A DNA stretch of 64,000 bases from positions 1-64,000 of the forward strand of contig NZ_JAGGDJ010000018.1 of NCBI RefSeq assembly GCF_017652985.1. Direction: 5' to 3'. The notes under the pieces are model-generated. The model was not told where the DNA came from. It did not search any database and saw only the letters and a program-made list of their open reading frames with translations. The position numbers and the translations under genes were made by a program. The DNA is from Paenibacillus artemisiicola (lineage in GTDB: Bacteria; Bacillota; Bacilli; Paenibacillales; Paenibacillaceae). Below, in pieces: positions 51,113 to 59,604 of the stretch (positions are counted from its first letter, which is position 1; every line of letters begins with the position of its first letter).

Positions 51113-52747
51113 TCACTTCGCGTCGACGTCGTACAGCCGTTTCCGGTATTCGCTCGGGGTCTGGTCGGTCCATTTCTTGAACACCTTGCTGAAATATTTC
51201 TCGTCCTGAAACCCGGCCATCTCCGCGATCTGCGTGATCTTGAGATGCGGGCTGGCGAGCAGCGCCTTGGCGCGGTTGATCCGGCACGACGTGATGTAGT
51301 CCGAGACGTTCTGGTTCAGCTCCTGCTTGAACTTGCGGGAGATGTACTCGCGGCTCAAATGAAACTTGTCCGAGATGCTCTGCAGCGTGAGGTCCTCGTG
51401 CGCGAACCGCTCGATATGCGCGGCGATGTCGCGGATCGTGCTGCCCTTCTCGGCGCCGGCCTTCAGCCGTTTGGCCGCAGCGAGCGCCTCCTGCGCGAAC
51501 GATTCCTTCCAGGCGGCATAGTCGAACCCGCCGCCGGCGTCCGCCGGAATCGCCTCCCGGTCCGCTTCCGCATACGGGTTGGCCGCGTCGGCGGCCGGCG
51601 CGCTGCCCTCCCAGATCGCGGCCGCGAGCCGGAATTCCTGCCGCCACAGCAGCAGGTTCTCCGGCGTGATCCGCGTCCGAGCGTCAAGCGCGTCGAACCA
51701 CGGCCGCAGCGCCTTGCGGATGCCGTCTTGGCTGCCGCTCTGCACGGCGAACCGGACCTTCTCCTCGAAGGCGCCGAAGAACAGCGGCGGCTCGGCGGGC
51801 GCCGGCGCGGCCGCGAAATCGCCGAGGCAGTGCACGTGCTTGCCCCGCTGCAGCAGGTTGCGCTGCAGCAGCATCGTCCGCGCCTGGCGGTATGACGCGG
51901 TCAAGCCGTGCGGGAACGGCTCCGGCTGGCCGACGCCGAAGGCGAAGCGGGCCTTGAACGCCTGCTGCAGGGCGTCGTTGTATTCCACGAGCAGGGCGGG
52001 GACTTCGTCCAGCCGGTCCCAGAACAGCAGCGCGATTTCCTGGTGCGCGCCGACGCTGTGCCGGAACGCCTGGCCGCAGCCTCGTCCGCCGAGCAGCTCG
52101 CTGCCGATGTTGGCGACGGCGAAGGCGAGCAGGTCGCGGCCGTCGGCGCCGAACTTGGCCGCGAGCGCCGGCGCGGAGTCGAGCTCCAGCACCGCGACGC
52201 GGACGGTTTCGAGCGGCCGCGCGCCGCCGTCGTCGCCGCGCCGCAGCAGCTCGGCGAATTCCTGCGCCGAGCCCGTGCCCTTCAGCAGCGCGCCGAACAG
52301 CTGCTCCGCGTACAGCGGCTTCAGCTGGTTCAGCTCCATGTCGGCGCCGCGGGTGCGGGTGCGGGCCGATTCCTCGGCGCGCCAGCTTTCGACGGCCCGG
52401 GCCACGGCCTGGTTGAGCTGATCGGGGTCGATCGGCTTCAGGATATAGTCCAGGCCGCCGTACTTGACGGCGGTGCGGACGTATTCGAAATTGTCGTGCC
52501 CGCTGATGACGATGACTTTGCTCTCGGGGGCGCGTTCGGCCAGCCAGGCCATCAGCTTGTCCCCGCCGAGCACCGGCATCATCATGTCCGTGAACACGAG
52601 CGCGGGCCGCTCCCGCTCGGCGAGCTCGATGGCCGCCTGGCCGTTCTCGGCTTCCAGCACCGCGTCGATGCCGTAGTCCTGCCAGCCGACGAGCAGCTTG
52701 ATCGCTTCGCGGACATGCCGCTCGTCGTCGACGATTAACGCTTTCAT
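51113..52747 (-). CDS. Two-component response regulator, AraC output (YesN type)
   Basis: A 544-residue regulator. The receiver has LIVDDERHV, phospho-acceptor Asp54 in LVFTDMMMPV, VIVISGHDN and YILKPIDPD. After a central domain, the AraC-type pair of helix-turn-helices includes ISDKFHLSREYISRKFKQE and AEMAGFQDEKYFSKVFKK. ATG 52747 overlaps the kinase stop (ATGA), so the two are translationally coupled. It is divergent from an ABC importer operon; a direct repeat ahead of the binding-protein gene at 56670 is a candidate target. Confidence 0.93.
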   Translation of the reverse strand: MKALIVDDERHVREAIKLLVGWQDYGIDAVLEAENGQAAIELAERERPALVFTDMMMPVLGGDKLMAWLAERAPESKVIVISGHDNFEYVRTAVKYGGLDYILKPIDPDQLNQAVARAVESWRAEESARTRTRGADMELNQLKPLYAEQLFGALLKGTGSAQEFAELLRRGDDGGARPLETVRVAVLELDSAPALAAKFGADGRDLLAFAVANIGSELLGGRGCGQAFRHSVGAHQEIALLFWDRLDEVPALLVEYNDALQQAFKARFAFGVGQPEPFPHGLTASYRQARTMLLQRNLLQRGKHVHCLGDFAAAPAPAEPPLFFGAFEEKVRFAVQSGSQDGIRKALRPWFDALDARTRITPENLLLWRQEFRLAAAIWEGSAPAADAANPYAEADREAIPADAGGGFDYAAWKESFAQEALAAAKRLKAGAEKGSTIRDIAAHIERFAHEDLTLQSISDKFHLSREYISRKFKQELNQNVSDYITSCRINRAKALLASPHLKITQIAEMAGFQDEKYFSKVFKKWTDQTPSEYRKRLYDVDAK

Positions 52748-54585
52748 GATGGTCGTTCCTCCTGTGCGTGCGGAATGTGCAGCGTAACGGAAAAGCCGTG
52801 CGGCACGAGCCGCCGGATGCTGAGCGACGCCTCCGGGCCGGCGAACAGCCGCAGCCGCGAGAGGACGTTGCGCAGCCCGATGCCCGCGGCGTCCGATTCC
52901 GCCATGTCGTTGTCCTGCGCCAGCGCCGCGTTCAGCTCCGCGAGCCGCTCGTCGGTCAAGCCCGCGCCGTTGTCCGAGACGACGACGGCAAGGTCGCCCG
53001 CTTCGCCGAGCGAGCTCGCGATGATCAGCTGGGCCGGCCGCTCCGACGGCGAGAAGCCGTGCTTGAAGAAGTTTTCCACGAGCGGCTGCAGGATCATCTT
53101 CGGCATGCGGATGCCGCGCGTCCCTTCGCCGATCATGAGAATGACGTCGAGCGAAGCGTCGAACCGCTCCTGCTGCAGGTCCAGGTACGCTTGGACGTAG
53201 TCCAGCTCCTGGCTCAGATCGACGTCGCCGCCGGACAGGTTCATCTGGTAGCGCATCATTTTGCCGAGCGAGGCGACGAGCCGGTACACCTGCTTGTTGC
53301 CCTGCTGCAGCGCGACGGTGCCGACGGATTGCAGGGCGTTGTACAGGAAGTGCGGGTTGACCTGCGCCTGCAGCGCCCGCAGCTGCATCGTCTTGTTGGC
53401 GATCTCCATCCGGTATTCCTTCAGGATCAGGTTGTTGATCGTCTGCATCATGGACCGGAACCGCTTCGCGAGCAGCCCGATCTCGTCCTTGCTTTGGATC
53501 TCGATCCGGACGTTCAGGTTGCCGGCGTCGATCTGGTTGACGTACCCGATCAGGGCGAGCAGCGGCTTCGTGAAGCGGATGGAGATGACCAGCGTCGCGA
53601 GCACCGCGACCGCGAGGAACGCCGCGCCGACCCACATGTTCAAGAGCGCGGTCCGGTTGGCCGCGGCGTACAGGTGGCTGTCTGGCGTCTGCTTGATCAG
53701 GTACCAGTCCATGAACGGCGTCTTCACCTGCTGGAAGAAAATTATGCCGGCGAAGCCGCCCTTGTCCCACTTGAAATGCCCCTGCTCCGCCGCGGAGCCG
53801 GCTACCTCGCGGAACCAGCCGTCATCCAGCCGTTTCCCTGCGAAGTCCGGCTTCGACGAGAGGACGAGCCGTCCCTCGCCGTCGACGAGGTAGAGCTCCT
53901 CGTTGCCCGCGTCGTAGAGCTGGCGGTTCAGGTCGTTCAGCACCCCGGTCTTGACGTCGATCGTCAGCTCCGCGAGCTGCTTGTCGCTCGGCGCGAGGAA
54001 GATCGGGCGGTGGAGCGAGAACACCGGCTCCTCCCGTACCGGCGACTTGATCGGCAGGCCGTAGTTGGTGCTCGGATGCGTCGGCTCGATGTACGTCTTC
54101 GGCGCCATCCCGATCGTGCCGGGAGCGTGGCGGCCGACCCGGATGTCGTCGTTCCAGAGCAGATAGCTCGAGTTCTGCGCCGCGACGTACAGCCGGATTT
54201 TATAAAATTCCCGCATGCTCTGGTAGATGTTGTACAGGTGATCCTTGAGCAGGTTGCGGTTCTCGATGACGTCGCTGATGCCGTTCGGGAAGGACTCGTC
54301 CTCCAGATTGTGCTCGAGCAGGTAGTACAGCGAGCGCGGCACGTTCATGGAATTGTAGACCGCGAGCGACTTCTGGTTGATGTTGTTCATGTAGTTGATG
54401 ATGTTCGCGCTGCCGAGCGCCAGCAGGCGGTTGTTCTTCGAGATGGCTTCCCGGGTGATCGACGAGCGCGTCTCGTGGTAGGAGATCGCGATGGACGCGG
54501 CGATCGGCACGATGGTGGCGGTCAGGAAGAGCAGCATCATCTTCTTGCGGATCGTGGCGGCGCGGAACAGGCTGCGGACGGACAA
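52744..54585 (-). CDS. Sensor histidine kinase (YesM type)
   Basis: A 613-residue kinase. First membrane span MMLLFLTATIVPIAASIAI, extracellular dCACHE-like sensor (about residues 40-290), second span MWVGAAFLAVAVLATLVISI, HAMP segment, then the kinase motif LQAQVNPHFLYNALQSVG with His412. Nucleotide-binding boxes are LQPLVENFFKHGF and VVSDNGAGL. AAGGAGG in the leader points to TTG 54585 as start (spacing 12, somewhat long); the open frame continues 72 bp further but crosses the promoter. It is coupled to the response regulator and likely senses a sugar taken up by the divergent importer. Confidence 0.9.
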   Translation of the reverse strand: MSVRSLFRAATIRKKMMLLFLTATIVPIAASIAISYHETRSSITREAISKNNRLLALGSANIINYMNNINQKSLAVYNSMNVPRSLYYLLEHNLEDESFPNGISDVIENRNLLKDHLYNIYQSMREFYKIRLYVAAQNSSYLLWNDDIRVGRHAPGTIGMAPKTYIEPTHPSTNYGLPIKSPVREEPVFSLHRPIFLAPSDKQLAELTIDVKTGVLNDLNRQLYDAGNEELYLVDGEGRLVLSSKPDFAGKRLDDGWFREVAGSAAEQGHFKWDKGGFAGIIFFQQVKTPFMDWYLIKQTPDSHLYAAANRTALLNMWVGAAFLAVAVLATLVISIRFTKPLLALIGYVNQIDAGNLNVRIEIQSKDEIGLLAKRFRSMMQTINNLILKEYRMEIANKTMQLRALQAQVNPHFLYNALQSVGTVALQQGNKQVYRLVASLGKMMRYQMNLSGGDVDLSQELDYVQAYLDLQQERFDASLDVILMIGEGTRGIRMPKMILQPLVENFFKHGFSPSERPAQLIIASSLGEAGDLAVVVSDNGAGLTDERLAELNAALAQDNDMAESDAAGIGLRNVLSRLRLFAGPEASLSIRRLVPHGFSVTLHIPHAQEERPS

Positions 54586-54627
54586 GGCGCGGGAGCCCCT
54601 CCTTTTCGGGCGATTTCGGTAGGTATA

Positions 54628-54657
54628 ACCATACGCTAAACGGAACCTCGAGGTCAA
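54628..54657 (-). promoter_or_regulatory. Promoter of the second two-component operon
   Basis: On the minus strand TTGACC (54657-54652), an 18-bp spacer and TATGGT (54633-54628) make a reasonable housekeeping promoter 43 bp upstream of the TTG start. Confidence 0.5.
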
Positions 54658-54712
54658 TATATTCCACTTTCCAGTTCACGATCTTCCGTCGAAGGGGATA
54701 TCGCCCGGCCGC

Positions 54713-54718
54713 TATACT
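54713..54718 (+). promoter_or_regulatory. -10 box of the ABC importer operon
   Basis: TATACT at 54713-54718, 34 bp before the GTG at 54752. No good -35 is seen, in line with activation by the divergent response regulator. Confidence 0.45.
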
Positions 54719-54751
54719 GGGGTACATGACCGAAAGAGAGGGGACATCCGC

Positions 54752-55645
54752 GTGCACGCTAGAAGGGGAACCAAATTAAGCGAGTGGCTGCAGCAGACGG
54801 TATTCGTCGGGCCGGGCCTGCTCGTTTTTCTGATGATCGTCGCCGTGCCGTTTTTCATGGGCTTTTATTATACGTTTACGGAGTGGAACGGGCTTGACCT
54901 GAATCATGCCAAATGGACGGGCTTCGCCAATCTGAAGCGCATCTTCTCGGACGATCCGCGATTCTGGACGGCCTTCGGGTTCACGGCCAAGTTCACCGTC
55001 GCCGCCGTCGCCATCACGAACGCGCTGGCGCTGGCGCTCGGCCTCCTGCTGACGCGCCCGCTGAAGGGCCGCAGCATCCTGCGGGTCGTCTTCTTCCTGC
55101 CGAACGTCATCGGCGGCCTGCTGCTCGGGTACATCTGGTATTTCATCTACACCCGCGGCTTCGCGGCGATCGGCGAGGCGACGGGCTGGCATCTGTTCAA
55201 CCTGCCGTGGCTCGGCACGCCCGCGACGGCCTTCTGGGGCATCGTCGGCGTCTTCGTCTGGCAGACTTCCGGCTACATGATGATCATCTATATCGCCGCC
55301 ATCATCGGCGTGCCGAAGGATCTGTCGGAAGCGGCGCGGATCGACGGCGCCTCGGCGTGGCAGACGTTCCGCAGCGTGACGCTTCCGCTGATCATGCCGG
55401 CCGTCACGATCTGCTTGTTCCTGACGACGTCCAACGCCTTCCGGATGTTCGACCTCAACCTGTCCTTGACGGGCGGCGGTCCCGGCTACGCGTCGGAATC
55501 CATCGCGCTGAACATCTACCGCGAAGCGCTGACCAACAGCCGGTACGGCCTCGGCACGGCCAAAGCGATGATCTTCTTCTTCGCCGTCGCGCTCATTACC
55601 GTCACCCAAGTTTGGGTCACGAAGAAGAAAGAGGTGGAGGCTTAA
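54752..55645 (+). CDS. Sugar ABC transporter permease (UgpA/AraP type)
   Basis: A 297-residue permease with six spans. Start GTG follows AGAGAGGGG. Typical segments are FVGPGLLVFLMIVAVPFFMGFYY (first span), LKRIFSDDPRFWTAFGFT and the EAA loop EAARIDGASAWQTFRSVTLP. It is the first gene of a permease, permease, binding-protein operon without its own ATPase, divergent from a YesM/YesN pair. Such systems import mono- or oligosaccharides using a shared ATPase encoded elsewhere. Confidence 0.92.
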   Translation: MHARRGTKLSEWLQQTVFVGPGLLVFLMIVAVPFFMGFYYTFTEWNGLDLNHAKWTGFANLKRIFSDDPRFWTAFGFTAKFTVAAVAITNALALALGLLLTRPLKGRSILRVVFFLPNVIGGLLLGYIWYFIYTRGFAAIGEATGWHLFNLPWLGTPATAFWGIVGVFVWQTSGYMMIIYIAAIIGVPKDLSEAARIDGASAWQTFRSVTLPLIMPAVTICLFLTTSNAFRMFDLNLSLTGGGPGYASESIALNIYREALTNSRYGLGTAKAMIFFFAVALITVTQVWVTKKKEVEA

Positions 55646-55646
55646 G

Positions 55647-56480
55647 ATGGACACCAAACAAAGGTACACGCCGCTGCTGCTTAGCCTTGAGCTGCTCTGC
55701 TGCCTGCTTGGCCTCGTCTTCCTGACGCCGTTTTATTTTCTCGTCGTGAACGCCTTCAAGAAGCTGAGCGCCATCCTGCTGAACGCGGCGTCGCTGCCGC
55801 AGAGCTGGGGCCTCGGCAATTTCAAGAAGGCGTGGACCGCGATCGATTTTCCCGTCGTGTTCATGCATTCCTTCGTCATCACCGCGCTCAGCGTCGGCCT
55901 GCTGGTCATCGTGGCGAGCATGACGGCTTACCGGCTCGTGCGCCGGCCGACGACGTTCAACAAGCTGCTGTTCACGGTATTCGTCGCGTCGATGATCATT
56001 CCGTTCCAATCGGTCATGCTGCCGCTCATGCGCGTCACGTCGCTGTTCGAGCTGCGCGGCCACGTGTACGGCATCGTCCTGTGCTACCTGGGCTTCGGTA
56101 TCTCGCTGTCCGTCTTCCTGTTCCACGGGTTCATCAAGTCCGTGCCGCTCGAGGTCGAGGAAGCCGCGGTCGTGGACGGCTGCTCGCCGTACGGGCTATA
56201 CTGGAGAATCGTGTTCCCGCTGCTGAAGCCGATCGCGATCACGGTCGTCATCCTGAACGTGCTCTGGATTTGGAACGATTATCTGCTTCCGGTGCTCGTC
56301 ATCAACGACGCGTTCACGACGATCCCGCTCGCCGTGCAGAAGTTTTTCGGCCAGTACTTGCGCAAGTGGGACCTGGCGATGGCGTCGCTCACGCTGAGCA
56401 CGCTGCCGGTCGTTATTTTCTTCCTTTTCCTGCAAAAACATATCATCGAAGGCATCACCGCCGGCTCGGTCAAAGGGTAA
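55647..56480 (+). CDS. Sugar ABC transporter permease (MalG/UgpE/AraQ type)
   Basis: A 277-residue permease with six spans. It starts one base after the preceding stop codon; the ribosome site GAGGTGGAGG lies in the end of that gene, so translation is coupled. The EAA loop is EEAAVVDGCSPYGLYWRIVFP, and the C-terminus FLFLQKHIIEGITAGSVKG is characteristic of the MalG group. It forms the importer channel with the 54752 product. Confidence 0.93.
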   Translation: MDTKQRYTPLLLSLELLCCLLGLVFLTPFYFLVVNAFKKLSAILLNAASLPQSWGLGNFKKAWTAIDFPVVFMHSFVITALSVGLLVIVASMTAYRLVRRPTTFNKLLFTVFVASMIIPFQSVMLPLMRVTSLFELRGHVYGIVLCYLGFGISLSVFLFHGFIKSVPLEVEEAAVVDGCSPYGLYWRIVFPLLKPIAITVVILNVLWIWNDYLLPVLVINDAFTTIPLAVQKFFGQYLRKWDLAMASLTLSTLPVVIFFLFLQKHIIEGITAGSVKG

Positions 56481-56543
56481 ATCAGCCGAAGGCAGCGTAA
56501 ATTCGGGCGGTTAGCCGGATAAAAATTCCTGATTTGCGGGAAA

Positions 56544-56634
56544 ATCAATATTTTACACCGTTCGCCGCATCAACATTTTACACCTCGGCGATCAATTTAT
56601 TCGGTGTTTCGGGGCGGCGGACGGGCCCTATAAT
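56544..56634 (+). promoter_or_regulatory. Direct repeats and promoter ahead of the third binding-protein gene
   Basis: ATCAATATTTTACACC (56544-56559) and ATCAACATTTTACACC (56569-56584) differ at one of 16 bases and are 25 bp apart. TATAAT at 56629-56634 is a perfect -10 with no good -35. Spaced direct repeats upstream of a promoter lacking a -35 fit activation by an AraC-type response regulator. Confidence 0.65.
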
Positions 56635-56669
56635 CATCCATGTAACGACAATCCTTTGGGAGGTAACCC

Positions 56670-57995
56670 ATGAAAAAGATTCTTGCGCTTACGTTCGCAA
56701 CCGCTCTCATCGCAAGCGGCTGTTCCAGCAACAACGGGGGCAACACCAACAACGCGGCGGGCGGCGGCACGGCCGATGCCGGCAACGCGGCAGGCACGAA
56801 CACGGCGGCAGAGACAAACAAGCCGGGCGAGAAAGTCACGATCAAGGTATTCCAATTCAAGGTCGAAATCTCGAATGCGCTGGCCCAAATGGCGGAAGAA
56901 TACGAGAAAGAAACCGGCGTGAAGGTAGAGGTCGAAACGCACGGCGGCGGCGAGGATTACAGCGCGCTGCTGAAGGCGGAGCTCGCGGCGGGCGAGGAGC
57001 CCGAGATCATCACGTCGTCCGGCTGGTCCGGCTTCGATCCGTACGTAGACCGCGCGGTCGATCTGTCGAACGAGCCGTGGGCCAAGGACCTGGTGGAAGC
57101 GTCCCGCGCCCAGATCACCCGCGACGGCAAGCTGCTCGGGATGCCGATGAACCTCGAGGCGTACGGCATCACGTACAACAAGGACCTGTTCGCGAAGGCG
57201 GGCATCACGGAGCTGCCGCAGACGCTGGACGAGCTCGAAGCCGACTGCAAGAAGCTGAAGGACGCCGGCATCACGCCGTTCGCGCTGACGAACGAATGGT
57301 GGTCGCTCGGCATTCATACGCTGAACATCGCGAACGCGACGCAGGCCGACCCGGCGGCGTTCATCGACGCGGTCAAAGCGGGCACGAAGACGTACAAGGG
57401 CGACCAGCACACGAAGGACTGGATCCGCCTCGTGGACATCATGTTCGCGAACGGCCAGAAAGCGGCGCTGACGACCGACTACAACACGCAGGTGGCGGAA
57501 TTCGCGGCCGGCAAGTACGCGATGATCCAGCACGGCAACTGGATTCAAGGCATGGTGGACGAAGTGAATCCGGACCTGAACCTCGGCATGATGCCGGTGC
57601 CGACGGCTGATGGCAAGCCGGAGGTGTTCACGGGCGTGCCGAGCAACTGGGTCGTGAACAACAAGTCCGCGCACCCGGACGAAGCGAAGGCGTTCCTGAA
57701 CTGGATGGCAACGTCCGAGACGGGCAAGAAGTTCGTCGCGACGGACTTCAAATTCATCCCGTCGATCACGAGCATCCCGGCCGACCCTGCGGCCATCGGC
57801 AAGATCGGCGCCGACTTCGCGGCGTTCTCCGAAGCGCATCCGGACCAAGTGAAGGGCTGGCAGTGGGACCGCTTCCCGGACGGCGTGACGCAGCAGTTCG
57901 GCGCGGCGATGCAGGATTACATGGGCAAGCGGATCAAAGCCGACGAGCTGCTCGACCGGCTGGACAAATCCGTGGCCGATATCGTGAAGAAATAA
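56670..57995 (+). CDS. Sugar ABC transporter substrate-binding lipoprotein (family 1)
   Basis: A 441-residue binding lipoprotein. The signal peptide MKKILALTFATALIASGC has its lipidated Cys at residue 18. An Asn/Gly/Ala/Thr-rich linker (19-55) precedes the binding domain, which starts KVTIKVFQFKVEISNALAQM. The motif EPEIITSSGWSGF and the aromatic-rich NEWWSLGIH are typical of sugar-binding members. The ATG follows GGGAGG. It has its own promoter with direct repeats although it lies only 189 bp after the permease gene, which would allow the higher expression binding proteins need. Confidence 0.93.
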   Translation: MKKILALTFATALIASGCSSNNGGNTNNAAGGGTADAGNAAGTNTAAETNKPGEKVTIKVFQFKVEISNALAQMAEEYEKETGVKVEVETHGGGEDYSALLKAELAAGEEPEIITSSGWSGFDPYVDRAVDLSNEPWAKDLVEASRAQITRDGKLLGMPMNLEAYGITYNKDLFAKAGITELPQTLDELEADCKKLKDAGITPFALTNEWWSLGIHTLNIANATQADPAAFIDAVKAGTKTYKGDQHTKDWIRLVDIMFANGQKAALTTDYNTQVAEFAAGKYAMIQHGNWIQGMVDEVNPDLNLGMMPVPTADGKPEVFTGVPSNWVVNNKSAHPDEAKAFLNWMATSETGKKFVATDFKFIPSITSIPADPAAIGKIGADFAAFSEAHPDQVKGWQWDRFPDGVTQQFGAAMQDYMGKRIKADELLDRLDKSVADIVKK

Positions 57996-58012
57996 GCTTG
58001 CGCTTGGCGCAG

Positions 58013-58042
58013 ACGCGGCGGCCTGCGGGCCGCCGCGTTTGC
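58013..58042 (+). terminator. First terminator after the binding-protein gene
   Basis: ACGCGGCGGCC (58013-58023) pairs with GGCCGCCGCGT (58028-58038), followed by TTTGCTT. Loop TGCG. Confidence 0.7.
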
Positions 58043-58053
58043 TTGCGTGGAGG

Positions 58054-58097
58054 AAAAGCCGCTTGATCCGGCCGTTGGCCGGGTTGGGCGGCTTTTT
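58054..58097 (+). terminator. Second terminator after the binding-protein gene
   Basis: AAAAGCCGC (58054-58062) pairs with GCGGCTTTT (58088-58096), with an inner CCGGCC/GGCCGG stem and a five-T run. It backs up the first hairpin. From here to 58460 I see no gene. Confidence 0.7.
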
Positions 58098-58463
58098 GGG
58101 TTGGTTGCGGTGGGGGCGGGCATGGCGGAGGGGCTGGCGGAAAGGTTGGGCGCTGCGTCGGCGGTAAGTGGAGCTGCGGAGGAGTGGGAGCAGCAGCGCA
58201 GCGGGAGTAGGAGCGGCGAGCGAGACGGAGAGCGGCAAGGAGGCGGCGGGCGAGACGAAGAGCACGCGTATGAAAAAGCGTGAGCGGCAAGCGAGGAGGA
58301 GGGCGGTCGCATGAAAAGCGGCAATGGAGCGGCGAGCAAGACGGAGGGCGGGCTTATTACGAGCGATAGCGGCTTCGGCAAACGTTCGAATGGCAGATAC
58401 GGGGCGATAGTCTGCACGGACCGTTATACGTGAGACGTGCCGGATTCATCGGTTGCCGCCGTA

Positions 58464-58644
58464 TGCGGACACAGGAGCCGCTATTGCGTCAATATCAAGC
58501 TTATTCGTCATTTGGCGGACACCAGAGCCGCTATTGGCCGAGAAACCATCGAAACTGGGGGATTCGAAGCCATTAACGGATCCTGTGTCCGCGAAATCGC
58601 GGAATCAGGCCGAAATCGGAAAATAAGCGCGCTAGTGTCCGCTT
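58464..58644. repeat. Interspersed four-module element, copy C
   Basis: Forward modules at 58464 (TGCGGACACAGGAGCCGCTA) and 58513 (TGGCGGACACCAGAGCCGCT); reverse modules at 58567 (ACGGATCCTGTGTCCGCGAA) and 58617 (ATAAGCGCGCTAGTGTCCGC). Length 181 bp and module order match copies A and B. It lies in the convergent gap between the binding-protein and PadR genes. The remainder, 58645-58922, contains no gene I can support. Confidence 0.75.
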
Positions 58645-58922
58645 GAAGCTTGCGTTGGTCATCACATGCGTGGCAGGATGATTCATCCGTTCCCCGCTCA
58701 CCGGTCACTCCAATAGCCCGTGTCTTCGTTCGCGATCCGGCGCTGCTTGCCGCGTAACAGGACTTCCCGCAGCGGCGCTGGTCTCCCGATTTGCGGCGAA
58801 TTCTGGCCCGCCGCTGCGAGCCGCTCCGGCATCGCGTCGGCTGCGCCCGCGCGCTGCGCCAGCGTGACCCTCGCCGCGCCAGCATCGCGCCGGCCGCGCC
58901 GCGCCAGCATCCCCGCGCCCCC

Positions 58923-58952
58923 AAAAAAAGACCGCCCACAACGGGCGGCCTT
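58923..58952 (-). terminator. Intrinsic terminator of the PadR/MFS operon
   Basis: On the minus strand GGCCGCCCGT pairs with ACGGGCGGTC-type sequence (ACCGCCC/GGGCGGC) around a short loop and is followed by seven T (A-run 58923-58929). It begins 8 bp after the padR stop. Confidence 0.82.
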
Positions 58953-58959
58953 CCAAACC

Positions 58960-59598
58960 TCACTCCTCCGATGGCGGAGCCGGAGGATAACGCTTCTCGA
59001 ATTCCTTCAACCCGGCGACGTACGCTTCGATCTGTTCGGGCGTCATCTGCCGCGTCTCGAACAGCTTGCCGGAGCGGGTTTCCGCGAGCAGCCGTTCGAG
59101 CCACGCTTTCTCGGTTTCGCCGAATTGGATGAAGCCTTCGATCATGAGCGAGGAACCGCGGGGGATGATGTCGCCCTTCAGCTCCAGGATCGCCTTCATT
59201 CGGGCGATGCGGGCTTCGCACGCCTCCAGCTGCTTGACGACGAGCTCCTCGATCGTGCCCGGGTGGCCGTGCCGGACGAACGGCATGGCCAGGAACAGCG
59301 GGTGCTGGGGGTACGACGTCAGCTTGAACTGCTCGTTCAGCAGCAGGTAGAACGCTTCGCGGCCCTTGTCCGTGATGCGGTAAATCGTCTTGTCGGGCCG
59401 GTTCTCGCCGGGCACCGCGACAACCTCGGCCGCCTCGATCAGGCCGTCCTGCCGGAGCTGGTCGACCGCGTAATAAAGCGAGCCGTCCCGCAGCTTGAAG
59501 CTTTCGTTCCAGTTGCGCAGCTTGATGGTCTGCCGGATCTCGTATGGATGCCGATCATGCTCCATAAGCAGCCCCAAAATCATGAGCCTCATGGACAT
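58960..59598 (-). CDS. PadR-family transcriptional regulator
   Basis: A 212-residue regulator. The N-terminal winged helix contains LMILGLLMEHDRHPYEIRQ, LRDGSLYYAVDQLRQDGLIE and KTIYRITDKGREAFYLLL. A long C-terminal helical region (about residues 110-205) is typical of PadR subfamily 2. It follows the EmrB-type exporter gene by 6 bp, so the pair forms an operon with the regulator second. Two copies of an ACTCAAATTTGA palindrome at the operon promoter are its likely operators. It would release the exporter in response to a drug or phenolic-type ligand. Confidence 0.9.
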   Translation of the reverse strand: MSMRLMILGLLMEHDRHPYEIRQTIKLRNWNESFKLRDGSLYYAVDQLRQDGLIEAAEVVAVPGENRPDKTIYRITDKGREAFYLLLNEQFKLTSYPQHPLFLAMPFVRHGHPGTIEELVVKQLEACEARIARMKAILELKGDIIPRGSSLMIEGFIQFGETEKAWLERLLAETRSGKLFETRQMTPEQIEAYVAGLKEFEKRYPPAPPSEE

Positions 59599-59604
59599 GG
59601 CGGT

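Noticed and set aside
51113..53770. A single 885-residue protein running from the response regulator back through the kinase gene
   Set aside because: The upstream part is out of frame with the kinase and consists of Arg/Ala/Gly-rich shadow sequence. The receiver domain starts at the ATG at 52747.
58508..59221. Minus-strand protein across copy C of the repeat element
   Set aside because: It runs through the PadR terminator and the repeat, and has no domain or ribosome site.
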